DNA of 64,000 bases, from assembly GCA_030949325.1 (NCBI GenBank), contig JAUZSQ010000093.1, positions 46,675 to 110,674 of the forward strand. The letters are read 5' to 3'. Of the stretch, positions 44,957 to 54,686 are shown in pieces; positions within the stretch are counted from its first letter, which is position 1; every line of letters begins with the position of its first letter. This DNA comes from Sulfurovum sp. Lineage in GTDB: Bacteria > Campylobacterota > Campylobacteria > Campylobacterales > Sulfurovaceae. The position numbers were made by a program, and so were the translations under genes. Under the pieces are notes generated by a model. It saw only the letters and a program-made list of their open reading frames with translations, made no database searches and was not told where the DNA came from.

Positions 44957-47179
44957 TTCTTTCCTTTTATATGATTTCTTGATACTATCTGTCCCAATGC
45001 AATCCCACCATCATTAGGGGGGTATCTTGTTTGAAAGTATTGCCTTAGGAAATCTTGTCAGTACCAGTTCTAAAAGCACTCTATTTTGAAACACTCCCCC
45101 ACTCAACACTAAGGGTAAATGATACGGCTTATACACTAACGCTATCATCTCTACTAAAGTATGAAAAAACTTTGAGACTGCTATAGTACTATACTCTTCA
45201 TTTAACATCTCTCTTAGTAGTGGAAGTATATCTATCTTTCCATTCTCGTAAGTAAAAGGGTAATGCCCTTCTACAGAACTATCATACAATTCTTCAAGTA
45301 TCATACCACTCTCTCCCTCAAAACTCATTACTTGACATAGACCTAAAAGTGATGCAACTGCGTCAAAAAGCCGTCCAAGAGAAGAGCTAAGTGGTGCATT
45401 TAGTCCTTTTTCCCACATCACATAAGAGGTTTCTAGTTCTTTATCGCTAAATGCTCTTATGCTTGGATTATCAAGTGCTAAAGCATTTTTGCCATACAGG
45501 TCAAAAAGCAAAGAAAGTGCCACGCGTCTAGGTTCTTTGATGGCTTTTGCCCCTCCTAGAAGTTTGAAGTAATTTAAATGAGCTACTCTTTCATATCCAT
45601 CATAGTCACAAAGCATAAACTCCCCACCCCACAAGTTTCCATCATCCCCATACCCTGTACCATCAAAAGCTACGCCAAATACTTTACCTCTAAGTTGTTT
45701 TTCTGCCATCACAGCCAAGATATGTGCATAATGGTGCTGTACTTCTTGTCTAGGTAGTTCTAAACTTTTTGCATATTTTGTACTCTCATAGTTTGGATGT
45801 TTGTCGTGTATCATTATTTCAGGTTTATGGTGGTAAATACGTTTTAAATTTTCTATATTTTGTTTATAATACGCTACAGATTCTATGCCATCAAGGTCCC
45901 CTATATGAGGAGAAAGAATGGCTTGATTATCAAAGCCTATGGCTATAGTACTTTTTTGATTTGCTCCTAAAGCCAAAGACTTTTTATCTAAGTGAAAAGG
46001 AAGCTCTACACTCATAGGAGCGTATCCTCTAGCACGTCTTAGTATTACTTCTTGGTCTTTTACTACCATTACCACAGAATCATCACAGCCATTGACTATA
46101 TCACGGTTATGTTCTAATAAATAATCATACACCCCAGAGAGTTTTTCAATACTCTCTTTGTTTGTTGCGATAGGCTCATCTGTTACATTTGCAGAAGTAG
46201 CCACCAATGGTTGCTTCAACTTTTGAAATATGAGAAAGTGCAAAGGTGTATAAGGAAGAAAGAGCCCAATGCGTGAGATATGAGGTGCTATAAGTTGACT
46301 ATTTTTATAGTCTTTAGCATCAAGCAAAACAATAGGTCTCTCTTTGGAAGTCAATAGCTCTTCTTCATGTCTATTAATCTCTGCTAATTCTTTTGCCATT
46401 GTCGTGTCTTTTACCATCACTGCAAAAGGCTTCGTAGGTCTATTTTTTCGTTCGCGTAAAGTTGTAACTGCATCTTCATTACTCGCATCACACATCAAGT
46501 GATAACCACCCACACCTTTAACTGCAATGATAGCTCCATCTTTTAATAATGCAACAACTTTATCTATGACTTTAGTGTTGTCAAAATCTATATTTTCATT
46601 TGTATCACAAAGCGTTAAAGAAGGACCACAGTCCCAACACCCTATGGGTTGGGCATGATACCGTCTGTCTAAAGGATTGGTATATTCCTCTTCACATCTC
46701 TTACACATCTCAAAGTTTTTCATAGAAGTTTTTTCTCTATCATAAGGTAAATCATAAATGAGGGAATAACGCACACCACAATGCGTACAGTTAATAAATG
46801 GATAAGAAAAGCGTCTATTGTTTGGGTCAAAAAGTTCTTTTTCACAGGCAGTACACATACTTACATCAGCAGGTATATTTACCCGTACATCTCCATCTTC
46901 TTGTGTCTGTAGAATACGGAAATCATCAAATGCTTGATACGTAATTTCTTCATATTCTACACTATTAACAATAGCTAAAATAGGACATTCATACTCAAGA
47001 GCAATAAGAAACTGTTTAAATGTAAGAATATCAGAATTGACGTATATCGTTACCCCTGAGCTATCATTGCTAACTGTACCCGTTAGTATATATCGTTGAG
47101 ACAACGCGTAAACAAAAGGACGAAAACCCACACCTTGTACTGTACCTTTGATGACTATTTTATAAGTACAAAGCTCCAT
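44953..47179 (-). CDS. hypF: HypF: carbamoyltransferase for cyanide ligands, one frame break
   Basis: HypF turns carbamoyl phosphate into a carbamoyl group for HypE. Domains in order: acylphosphatase (GTVQGVGFRPFVYAL, ~1-90), two zinc-finger pairs (CTACEKELF..CTHC; CKRCEEEYT..CWDC, ~105-185), YrdC-like (~200-380) and Kae1-like (QHHYAHILAVMAEKQL; FDGTGYGDDGNLWGGEFML). The frame breaks in six G at 45017-45022; one fewer gives NDGGIALGQIVSRNH and stop TGA 44955-44953. About 742 residues. Overlaps the hydE-like gene by 20 bases. Confidence 0.94.
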
Positions 47180-49100
47180 GTACCGCGTTCTCCTTACCTA
47201 TAGGAAAGTTTTTACTCATCAAAGGTTTTTTTTGACCTAAGGTACGCTGTATCCTAGCATAGAGTGATTGATTACCAAAAGTCTCACCCGTAAGTACTAC
47301 AATATTAGAACCTACTTTATCACAAAGTTGGGGTACAAGTTCTCCAATGTAGTCACCAAAAGATTCATAAATACTGTAACACATAAAATTATTTTCTACA
47401 TCTCCTAGTTGATAAGACATGATAGAAGTTAAAAATGCATAATTATCAAAACGATTGTCTTTGACACGTGTATCTATCTGTAATCCACCTTTGCCTAAAA
47501 AACTCAATGCCTCGGCAGAAATACCTTCAAAGCTTTCATCCGCAAGTCCTAAAGTAATGGCCGTTACTTCAAATATATCCATATCTCCCGCTAAATTATC
47601 TAATCGTTCCCATACTTCAGGGTACGCTTTTTTGTAATTACCTACAAGTCTATCTGAACCTTCTCTAAGGGTAGAAATTTTTTCCCAAAGGTTATCTGAC
47701 TCAAAGGCTATAGTAGGTACAGCATTGATGACTTTCTTACCGTTATAATAAAGGAAATTGAGTGTACCATCAAAATGTACCCCTATGGCTTTTTGACCTA
47801 CCTTATAGTGTTCGGATAATACAGACATCATAGAAGCTTGATATTGTTCAAAACGATGCTGATTAGAATGTATATTCTCGAAACCTTCTTCTGCATCAAG
47901 TACATAAAGTTCTGTGGTCTCTACGGCATCAAATACTTCAAGAGAGTCGATGATACTTTTATTTTCTATAGGTACACAAGCTAAATCATGGGCAATACTA
48001 ATTCTCTTTTTATTGTTTTGTACTTTGGCAGGAAAAACTATCCGTTCACCAGACACAAAAAGCTTGGTATCTTGATTGATAAAGAGTTTTATATCTTTTT
48101 GACTATTAATCGGCATATCAAAATCTACTAAGTAATCAGCTTCTTCCGTACTATCACATTCAATATATGCCATATAGTCTAGCCCATGCTTCACCCCTTC
48201 TCCAGCCAATAACATGCTCATACCATCATCAGGGTATTTTGCCAAAACAGAAGAACCATAAATATGTTTCATTTCTTCGCTCTTCGTAGCAACTCTAAGT
48301 AAAGGTCGTTCAATACTCAGTAGGGCATTAAATTCTTGCTCTACTATCATAAGATGTTCATTTAAATTTGCAGCATTAGTAATGAGGAGTGTTGAAAGTC
48401 CATTGTTTTTAATACCCTCATGGGTAGTTTTTGGGTTAAACAATTTTCTATATCCATGCATCGTTTTCATCAATACAGTTTTACCTGAGGCTATCGCTCC
48501 TGCACTTGACTTAAAGAGTTGACGATAATCTCCTTTATTTAAGGCCATATGTTCTGTATCTTTATCAAGCATACGCAATCCAATACCACAGTCAATACAA
48601 GAGATAAGAGGATAGTCTTTTCGTAAAGTATGACTATTTCTTTCTTCTTCACAGGCTTTACAAGGCACTAAAAACTTCATGGTAGTATTGGCACGAATAT
48701 AGGGATACTTAGTTAAAAATGGATGCTGGGAACCACAGTTTGTACAGGACGTAAAAGGATAAAAATACCGACGAGAACTAACATCAAACATTTCCTTTTG
48801 GCAAGAAGGACAGGGGGCAATATTCAGAGGTAAATCCAATTTTTCTACAGGCATAAGTGCAGGTTTCTTATCAGCAAAATAATGCTTACCTTTATCCAAA
48901 AAAAGTGATGCAGGTATGACATTTTCCATACCCAGTAAAAACTTTTCTAAGTTTTCATCTTCTTCTTTAAAGGTCATAAGAATCTTATCTACAGTTTGAA
49001 GTACATCGACTTCCATTTCTTCTTGTTTCGCATACGCTCGTATAAGGTTGGCAATATAGTTTTTGTTTGAACTAAATGCTATTTCAAAGATAAAATACAT
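47160..49100 (-). CDS. hydE: HypF-like protein of the hydrogenase operon (HydE of Wolinella type)
   Basis: A 646-residue diverged paralogue of HypF. The two zinc-finger pairs are kept (CPSCQKEMFD..CTNC; CKACEEER..CIDCG), as are general features of the later domains (HFDGTLNFLYYNGK; VVLTGETFGNQSLYARI). There is no recognisable acylphosphatase N-terminus, and HypF catalytic motifs such as HHYAH are not seen. In Wolinella and Helicobacter a gene of this kind, hydE, follows hydD and is needed for hydrogenase activity. The name is assigned by position plus similarity. AGGA precedes ATG 49100. Confidence 0.8.
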   Translation of the reverse strand: MYFIFEIAFSSNKNYIANLIRAYAKQEEMEVDVLQTVDKILMTFKEEDENLEKFLLGMENVIPASLFLDKGKHYFADKKPALMPVEKLDLPLNIAPCPSCQKEMFDVSSRRYFYPFTSCTNCGSQHPFLTKYPYIRANTTMKFLVPCKACEEERNSHTLRKDYPLISCIDCGIGLRMLDKDTEHMALNKGDYRQLFKSSAGAIASGKTVLMKTMHGYRKLFNPKTTHEGIKNNGLSTLLITNAANLNEHLMIVEQEFNALLSIERPLLRVATKSEEMKHIYGSSVLAKYPDDGMSMLLAGEGVKHGLDYMAYIECDSTEEADYLVDFDMPINSQKDIKLFINQDTKLFVSGERIVFPAKVQNNKKRISIAHDLACVPIENKSIIDSLEVFDAVETTELYVLDAEEGFENIHSNQHRFEQYQASMMSVLSEHYKVGQKAIGVHFDGTLNFLYYNGKKVINAVPTIAFESDNLWEKISTLREGSDRLVGNYKKAYPEVWERLDNLAGDMDIFEVTAITLGLADESFEGISAEALSFLGKGGLQIDTRVKDNRFDNYAFLTSIMSYQLGDVENNFMCYSIYESFGDYIGELVPQLCDKVGSNIVVLTGETFGNQSLYARIQRTLGQKKPLMSKNFPIGKENAVHGALYL

Positions 49101-49123
49101 TTTTTTCCTAATAATTTGGGTGT

Positions 49124-49702
49124 TTAAGATACAAACTGTGACATATCTACAAAGTCTGATATCTTAGGGTTTGCATAGGCATGAATGATGCTTTCAAATG
49201 TGACTTCATCTGAGATTTTTTTAACAAGTGTCACACCAGAGTTTGCCAACTCATCTAAAGTAGCATGCACCAGTGTAGGCATACATGCTAAAGCTTCAGG
49301 TGTCATAGCATTTTTAACTTCAATAATATCATGTGGTACCATAGTAATGAGCTGTACTTCTCCCATATCTTCATGAAAAGAACAGATTTCTATCATCATA
49401 GTGATTTCAACTTCATTTGCAGTCTTACGTGTGGCATCTTCATTTGCCATCACTTGTTCAGCATTTTCAGAATTTATCGTACCTACAGGTCCAGATTTTG
49501 AACCAGTTCCCACAACAATCACTTTATCATATTCTTGATAATAAGTCATCAAAGTAAATCCTAAAGTGCCTCCCTCAACAATTGTGAGGTTATCGGGTGT
49601 CTCATAATTTTCTTCAATGTACTTTACTAAGTATGCACCAAGTCCCTCATCGTGGAACATAATGTTCCCTATACCGATGAGTGCTATTTTTTGTTCTGCC
49701 AA
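49124..49702 (-). CDS. hydD: HydD: maturation protease for HydB
   Basis: An M52-family protease starting with IALIGIGNIMFHDEGLGAYL; the Glu of the HDEG motif is the metal ligand. The middle has VVGTGSKSG where many relatives have DA, and the family's His is in SFHEDMGEV. It would cut the C-terminal tail of HydB after nickel insertion. 192 residues. It lies between hydC and the hydE-like gene, the same order as in Wolinella. Confidence 0.9.
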   Translation of the reverse strand: MAEQKIALIGIGNIMFHDEGLGAYLVKYIEENYETPDNLTIVEGGTLGFTLMTYYQEYDKVIVVGTGSKSGPVGTINSENAEQVMANEDATRKTANEVEITMMIEICSFHEDMGEVQLITMVPHDIIEVKNAMTPEALACMPTLVHATLDELANSGVTLVKKISDEVTFESIIHAYANPKISDFVDMSQFVS

Positions 49703-49727
49703 TATTTAGCCTTTTTGATGACAAGGC

Positions 49728-50479
49728 TTATGCTTTGTCATCTTCTTTAATTTTAACATATTTACTACCACCAACAATAATCGAAATATCGCCTTCTTTC
49801 CAGAAAACTGTTCTCCAAAATTGGTAATAGATGTGAAACACTACCCAAACAATGAGTAGCCACATCGTAATATGATGTGAAATACGCACATCCATAAGTG
49901 GTTGCAGTAGGTCCCCCACCAACAAAAAATGCTGCTACAGGTATAGTCCAATCAGTTACTAAGATGTAGCATCGATGGCCACCACAGTCACCAACACTAC
50001 TTAGACCTGACCCTAGTCCATGCACATACATTTGCAAACCTGTAAGCAACATCCAAATCATCAAGAAGTGAAAGATGAAGAAGTATATGATGTTAAAACT
50101 GTCATTATGCTCTGAACTAAACTTTTTACGTCTATTGAGTGTAAGTAGGTTTAAAAGTACTTCCACAAATTCTGTCATATTCTCTTTATTTGGTAACGCT
50201 TTTCTCCATGGACGATCTACACGTGAGAAAGAAGGTCAAATAGAAAATAACAATAGATGTTACATCAAATACAATAGCTACCATAAAGTGTACCCATCTG
50301 TTCCATGCCATCACATACTTATCTACAGCAGGATCTGCCATAAATGTTTGGTAATATGGAGCAGCAATATACAACCCTGTGGTAATTGCTGCCATCATAG
50401 AAAGCACATTAATCCAATGAATGACTCGCAATGCTCCTGTTCTACGCTTAACCTGTCTATAGCCTAATCTTTCTTTCAT
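49728..50479 (-). CDS. hydC: HydC: hydrogenase cytochrome b subunit, several frame breaks
   Basis: A membrane di-heme cytochrome b that passes electrons from HydAB to quinone. Heme-ligand His are in RVIHWINVLSM, NRWVHFMVAIVF, FHFLMIWMLLTG and RISHHITMWLLIVWVVFHI. About 248 residues with four main helices. At least two breaks are needed (near 50230 and 49930). A compensating pair near 49985 and 49970 is likely, because another frame gives WWPSMLHL, a better fit before VTDWTIPV. Follows hydB by 10 bases. Confidence 0.88.
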
Positions 50480-50489
50480 AGCCTACTCC

Positions 50490-52388
50490 TTAGAATGCGC
50501 AGGTAGGGTCAACTTTATACACAGCCAACTCTTTACCATTTGTATCTACCACATGCACCGCACAAGCGATACAAGGATCAAAGCTATGTACCGTCCTAAT
50601 GATTTCTAGTGGCTCTTCTGGATTAGCAACGACTGTACCAATAAGTGCTGCCTCATAGGCACCAATCTCACCATTTGGTCCTCTAGGTCCTGCATTCCAT
50701 GTTGAAGGTACAACTGCTTGGAAGTTTTTTACCAAACCGTCTTTAATAACAATCCAATGCCCTAAAGATCCTCTAGGTGCTTCTGCTAATCCTCTCCCTC
50801 TACAGTCTTTACTTACTTCATCAAAATCAAAACTTGTAAATGTACTCAAATCTCCAGATGCTGCATTTTTAGCAAGTTCTGCTGCCCATACTTTCATACC
50901 ATCTGCAATCATCTCAGTCTCTATAGCACGAGCTGCCGTTCTACCCACCGTAGAAAAGAGTACAGTAATAGGGAGACCTGAACGTTTAAGGAAGTTACCT
51001 ACATATTTAGTGATATTTTTATCACCTTTAACGTAACCAACAACCATACGTGCAAGTGGTCCTACTTCTACTTTACGACCATCATACAATGGAGATTTAA
51101 TCCATGAGTATTTTTCATCTGTTTTAAGATAGGCATAGCCATCGTCTTTTTTGTTAAGTCCAGTATATTTAGGAATCGTTGTTCCCTCATATGGATGTTC
51201 AGGAGCACCTGTACCTTCAAACCATGCATGTGTTACATCTTCTGTAATCATCTCTTCGTTAAGTTCATGTACTTTAGTAATGTCACCATCTAGCACTAGC
51301 CCTGCTGGTAAAAATAATGCAGAGTTATAAAAACCTGTATCATCTAATCTAAAGTCACCATAAGACATGTAGGACAGTAATCCTCCACCAGATCCACCAA
51401 CACCTTTTCCAGCTGCACCTTTATGCTTAGTTGAATGAAATGACTGAGATGCATCTGTGGCTTCTTTCGCATACGCTGTTCCTGCCATATAAATATCTGG
51501 TAAATACGCTCTTTTTACAAAGTCTGCTGTTTCGCGTAATAGTTCTTGAAAAAGAGCAATACGTGCAGGGTTTTGAATATCCATGACACAAGTAACCCCT
51601 CCAACAACAATAGACTGAGGGTGAGGAGATTTTCCACCAAAGAGTGCATGCATTTTAGACATACGTCTTTGAACATCTAGTCCTTGAAGGTAATGTGCTA
51701 CACCAATAAGGTTTTGCTCAGGTGTGAGTTTATATCCTGTATTTCCCCAATATCCATTTCCAAATATACCTAGACGACCTTGCTTAACAAATTTAATAAT
51801 ACGGTCTTGTATATTTTTAAATTCTGTAGCACCTGCCATATATGGTGTTGTACCAGCTATTTTTGCCCATTTTTCAGCTTCTTTTGCTGTAGCAACTGGA
51901 TCAGCCTTAGTTGCATCTACAACATCTACAAAATCTAGTGCATGTAGGTGATAAAAGTGTACAAAGTGATCATGCATTTGTAATGAACCTTGAATAAGAT
52001 TACGAACAATACGTGCATTTTTAGGAATGGTAATGTTAAATGCATCTTCTACAGCTTCTGTTGATCTTTGGTAGTGTGTACCTGTACAGACACCACAAAT
52101 ACGCATAGTCATCAAACCAACATCTCTAGGATCTCTGTTTTGTACAATAGTCTCTATCCCTCTAAACATCGTTGAAGAACTCCAAGCATCAATAATTTTG
52201 TTGTCACTGTTGATGACTGCTTCAATTCTAAGGTGACCTTCAATTCTTGTAATTGGGTCCACAATAATATGCTTATTTCCGTTTGCATCTGTTTTGTGAT
52301 AATTACCATCTGCACCATGTGCGGCTTCTACAGTTTCTGCTCCACCACCTGTTGTTTGTGCGTCTGCTTTTTCATTTAATTCTGGCAT
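50490..52388 (-). CDS. hydB: HydB: NiFe uptake hydrogenase large subunit
   Basis: This 632-residue catalytic subunit oxidises H2 at the periplasmic face. Nickel ligands are in the L1 motif RICGVCTGTHYQ and the L2 motif DPCIACAVHVVD. About 20 residues follow the His of L2 and form the tail cut by HydD. Frame intact. No own signal peptide; exported with HydA through Tat. Start ATG 52388 overlaps the hydA stop region. Size and context match the membrane-bound group 1 enzyme of Campylobacterota. Confidence 0.96.
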   Translation of the reverse strand: MPELNEKADAQTTGGGAETVEAAHGADGNYHKTDANGNKHIIVDPITRIEGHLRIEAVINSDNKIIDAWSSSTMFRGIETIVQNRDPRDVGLMTMRICGVCTGTHYQRSTEAVEDAFNITIPKNARIVRNLIQGSLQMHDHFVHFYHLHALDFVDVVDATKADPVATAKEAEKWAKIAGTTPYMAGATEFKNIQDRIIKFVKQGRLGIFGNGYWGNTGYKLTPEQNLIGVAHYLQGLDVQRRMSKMHALFGGKSPHPQSIVVGGVTCVMDIQNPARIALFQELLRETADFVKRAYLPDIYMAGTAYAKEATDASQSFHSTKHKGAAGKGVGGSGGGLLSYMSYGDFRLDDTGFYNSALFLPAGLVLDGDITKVHELNEEMITEDVTHAWFEGTGAPEHPYEGTTIPKYTGLNKKDDGYAYLKTDEKYSWIKSPLYDGRKVEVGPLARMVVGYVKGDKNITKYVGNFLKRSGLPITVLFSTVGRTAARAIETEMIADGMKVWAAELAKNAASGDLSTFTSFDFDEVSKDCRGRGLAEAPRGSLGHWIVIKDGLVKNFQAVVPSTWNAGPRGPNGEIGAYEAALIGTVVANPEEPLEIIRTVHSFDPCIACAVHVVDTNGKELAVYKVDPTCAF

Positions 52389-53626
52389 TAGTATTCTCCT
52401 CCATCTTCTCTTTTACCTGCAGCGGCACTGGCAGCTGCATGGATACCGATACCGATACCTGCTACAGTCAGTAAACCTAGACCAAATTCATCAACGGTCT
52501 TTTCAACCCCACCTGTGGGTGCTTTGATATTGGCATTTGCCATGGGTCTTTCATAGGCATATTTGTCCCAAAAGTCTGGTTCAGAACATCCTATACATCC
52601 ACGTCCAACACCAATAGGCCAGTTCACACCTTCGTTATAACGAATGATAGAACAGTTATTAAATGTCATTGGACCTTTACATCCTACCTTATAGAGACAG
52701 AAGTTATTTTTTGCACCTTCATCTCCAAACTCTTCTACATATTCACCTGCATCAAAGTGTGCACGTCTTTCACAGTTATCATGGATACGGTACCCAAATG
52801 CAAACTTAGGACGAAGCAATGAATCAAGCTCAGGAATCGTTCCTGTTAATACATAATGTAAGATAACGCCTACCATATTTGATGGGTTTGCAGGACAAGC
52901 TGGAATGTTAATAAGTGGCTTACCCTTTACAACATCCATCACACCTACTGAATCAGTTGGGTTCGGAGCAGCTGCTGGGATACCACCATAAGTAGCACAT
53001 GAACCCAACAGCCACTACTGCGGCTGCATGTTCAGATAAACGCATTAATTGGTCTACAAATGTCTCACCAGAAGCACCATTAGTTCCATATCCACCATTC
53101 TCACCTAGTGGTACTGCACCTTCAACAAAGAGTAAGTACTTACCTTAAAGAGTTCTACTGCATCATTCATCTGCTTCTCAGCTTGATGTCCTGAAGCTGC
53201 TTGTAAAGTATGCTGAAATTCAATATTGATAATATCTAAGATAATTTCATCAATTTTTGGTCCGTCAGAACGTAGAAGTGCTTCGGTATTTCCTGCACAG
53301 TCGGACAGCTCTATCCAAATAACAGGTACTTTGTTCATCAAGACAGCAGCTTCAGCTACGAGTGGTGTAAAGGAAGCAGGAAGCATAAGCATCGCAGTAG
53401 TTGCAGATGCCCACTTTAAGAAATCCCTTCTTTCTAAACCTTCATCCTCAATACTTTCTCTAAAGTCTCTTCTATTATTTAGAGGTTCTAATTCTTTTAA
53501 ATCCTCTATACGTTTTTGACATTGTAGGTACAAATCATCGTAATAAGTATCACCTTTATTGGTGTCTACTGCTGCACTTTCTGCCGTAAAGAGTTTTCTT
53601 ACGGATTCTTCTTTGTCTATACTCAT
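52388..53626 (-). CDS. hydA: HydA: NiFe uptake hydrogenase small subunit, two frame breaks
   Basis: The FeS subunit with a Tat signal (ERRDFLKWASATTAMLMLP) about 65 residues into an unusually long N-terminus. Cluster ligands appear in ELSDCAGNTEALL, GSCATYGGIP, PACPANPSN, HDNCERRAHFD, VGCKGPMTFNNCS and GCIGCSEPDFWD. Asn replaces the second Cys of the more common CxxC at the proximal site; HydA2 has the same. A C-terminal helix (LGLLTVAGIGIGIHAAASAA) anchors it. Breaks near 53137 and 53005. About 413 residues. First gene of the hyd unit; AGAGGAG precedes ATG 53626. Confidence 0.94.
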
Positions 53627-53668
53627 TTGGATACTCCTCTTTTATATAATTTCATTCAAACCTTAAGT

Positions 53669-53682
53669 TGAATACTTGTTCA
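53669..53682. promoter_or_regulatory. TGAAT-N4-GTTCA palindrome at the hydA promoter
   Basis: TGAAT ACTT GTTCA followed by CTATAATA. On the minus strand it reads TATTATAGTGAACAAGTATTCA, matching the hypB site (TATTATAGTGAATAAACATTCA) at 18 of 22 bases. It lies 43 bases upstream of the hydA start. Confidence 0.6.
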
Positions 53683-53763
53683 CTATAATAAGTAGATTTA
53701 ACTTTAATGTTATTGAATACAAATTCATTTTTATAAAAAAATACTAAGAAGTTACTTTTTAGT

Positions 53764-53795
53764 ATAATGAATCATAACTTATCATAATTCATTAT
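53764..53795. repeat. 9-bp inverted repeat with 14-base spacer
   Basis: ATAATGAAT (53764-53772) and ATTCATTAT (53787-53795). The half-sites TGAAT/ATTCA are those of the shared hydrogenase palindrome but further apart. It may be an accessory binding site. Confidence 0.45.
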
Positions 53796-53822
53796 GCTTT
53801 AAGCTTTTTTTATCTATTATAC

Positions 53823-53836
53823 TGAATAGTCATTCA
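53823..53836. promoter_or_regulatory. TGAAT-N4-ATTCA palindrome upstream of the PAS gene
   Basis: TGAAT AGTC ATTCA, exact core. Upstream it reads TATTATAC, giving TATTATACTGAAT, very close to TATTATAGTGAAT of the hypB site read on the minus strand. Confidence 0.5.
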
Positions 53837-53980
53837 TTTAGAGTACTTAGAAATAACTCTCTATATTGTTCAGCTAGAGAAGTATGTTTGTTTATCTTAT
53901 CCATAAGATCGAAAATAGAATACCTCCTTTAGTTAGCTTCTTCTAGCTGTATAATGTAGATATATCCATAGTGTTTAGTC

Positions 53981-54097
53981 CACAGTCAGTTGTAGGGTAT
54001 ATATGGGTTGATATATAATCCGTAGGTGTATATTCAATACTATAATTTAATTTTTATATATACGAACCCCATACCTTTTCGCCCAATGCTGACTGTG
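53981..54097 (+). promoter_or_regulatory. Long nested dyad (possible structured leader) before the PAS gene
   Basis: Three segments pair in nested order. CACAGTCAG (53981-53989) pairs with CTGACTGTG (54089-54097). AGG.TAT (53994-54000) pairs with ATACCT (54071-54076). GGGTT (54005-54009) pairs with AACCC (54065-54069). The loop is AT-rich. It ends 33 bases before the PAS start. It may fold in RNA as a leader, or be a DNA symmetry element around a promoter in the loop. No known riboswitch class was recognised. Confidence 0.45.
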
Positions 54098-54130
54098 CAG
54101 TAAATACTTTATATACCAAAGGATATACAC

Positions 54131-54682
54131 ATGCTTACCAAAGAAATATATGCAGATGAAAACCTAAGCTATTCTACTAGTACCAATGAGAAAGGTATTA
54201 TTAACTCCGTCAGTCAAGATTTTGAATCACTCTCAGGCTATGCTAAAGAAGAACTGATGGGGCAAAACCATAATATAGTAAGGCATCCTGATATGCCAAA
54301 AATTATTTTTAAAATCATGTGGAAGACACTCTCCAAAGATGAAGAGTTTGTAGGGTTTGTATTTAATCACGCCAAAAATGGTGGATATTATTGGTTGGCT
54401 CATAAAACCTATGTCTTCTCCAAGCATCAAAATGGGTCTCGTAAGTATTTTTCTTATAAGTTTACCATGTCCGATAGAGCACGACATTACATGGCTAAAC
54501 TTTATGCAAAACTCCTAGAAGAAGAAAAAAAGGGTGGTATAGAAGCATCAGAGAAATATCTTGAAGAATATTTATCTTTCAGGGCTGTGAGCTTTGATGA
54601 ATATATGAAAACCTTTTTAGATGCTAGTGGACTTTTACGAACTGGATTTTTTATGGCAAGAAAACTATTTTCTGCAAAGTAA
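54131..54682 (+). CDS. PAS-domain sensor protein (Aer-like)
   Basis: A 183-residue protein with an N-terminal PAS domain (NEKGIINSVSQDFESLSGYA, KEELMGQNHNIVRHPDMPK, GYYWLAHKTYVFSK). The NIVRHPDMP motif is typical of Aer-type PAS domains that bind flavin or heme and sense redox state. The ~75-residue C-terminal helical part carries no kinase, HAMP or methyl-accepting domain, so it must act through a partner. It starts at ATG 54131 and lies divergent from hydA with shared palindromes upstream, which suggests a role in sensing conditions for hydrogen use. Confidence 0.85.
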   Translation: MLTKEIYADENLSYSTSTNEKGIINSVSQDFESLSGYAKEELMGQNHNIVRHPDMPKIIFKIMWKTLSKDEEFVGFVFNHAKNGGYYWLAHKTYVFSKHQNGSRKYFSYKFTMSDRARHYMAKLYAKLLEEEKKGGIEASEKYLEEYLSFRAVSFDEYMKTFLDASGLLRTGFFMARKLFSAK

Positions 54683-54686
54683 CTCT

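Larger units (their letters stand above)
53627..54130. other. Gene-free 504-base region between hydA and the PAS gene
   Basis: AT-rich divergent intergenic region. It holds three inverted repeats listed separately (53669-53682, 53764-53795, 53823-53836) and a long nested dyad at 53981-54097. Several TATAAT-like hexamers occur (for example 53684-53689, 54041-54046). No ORF over 40 residues with a ribosome site was found. Confidence 0.6.
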
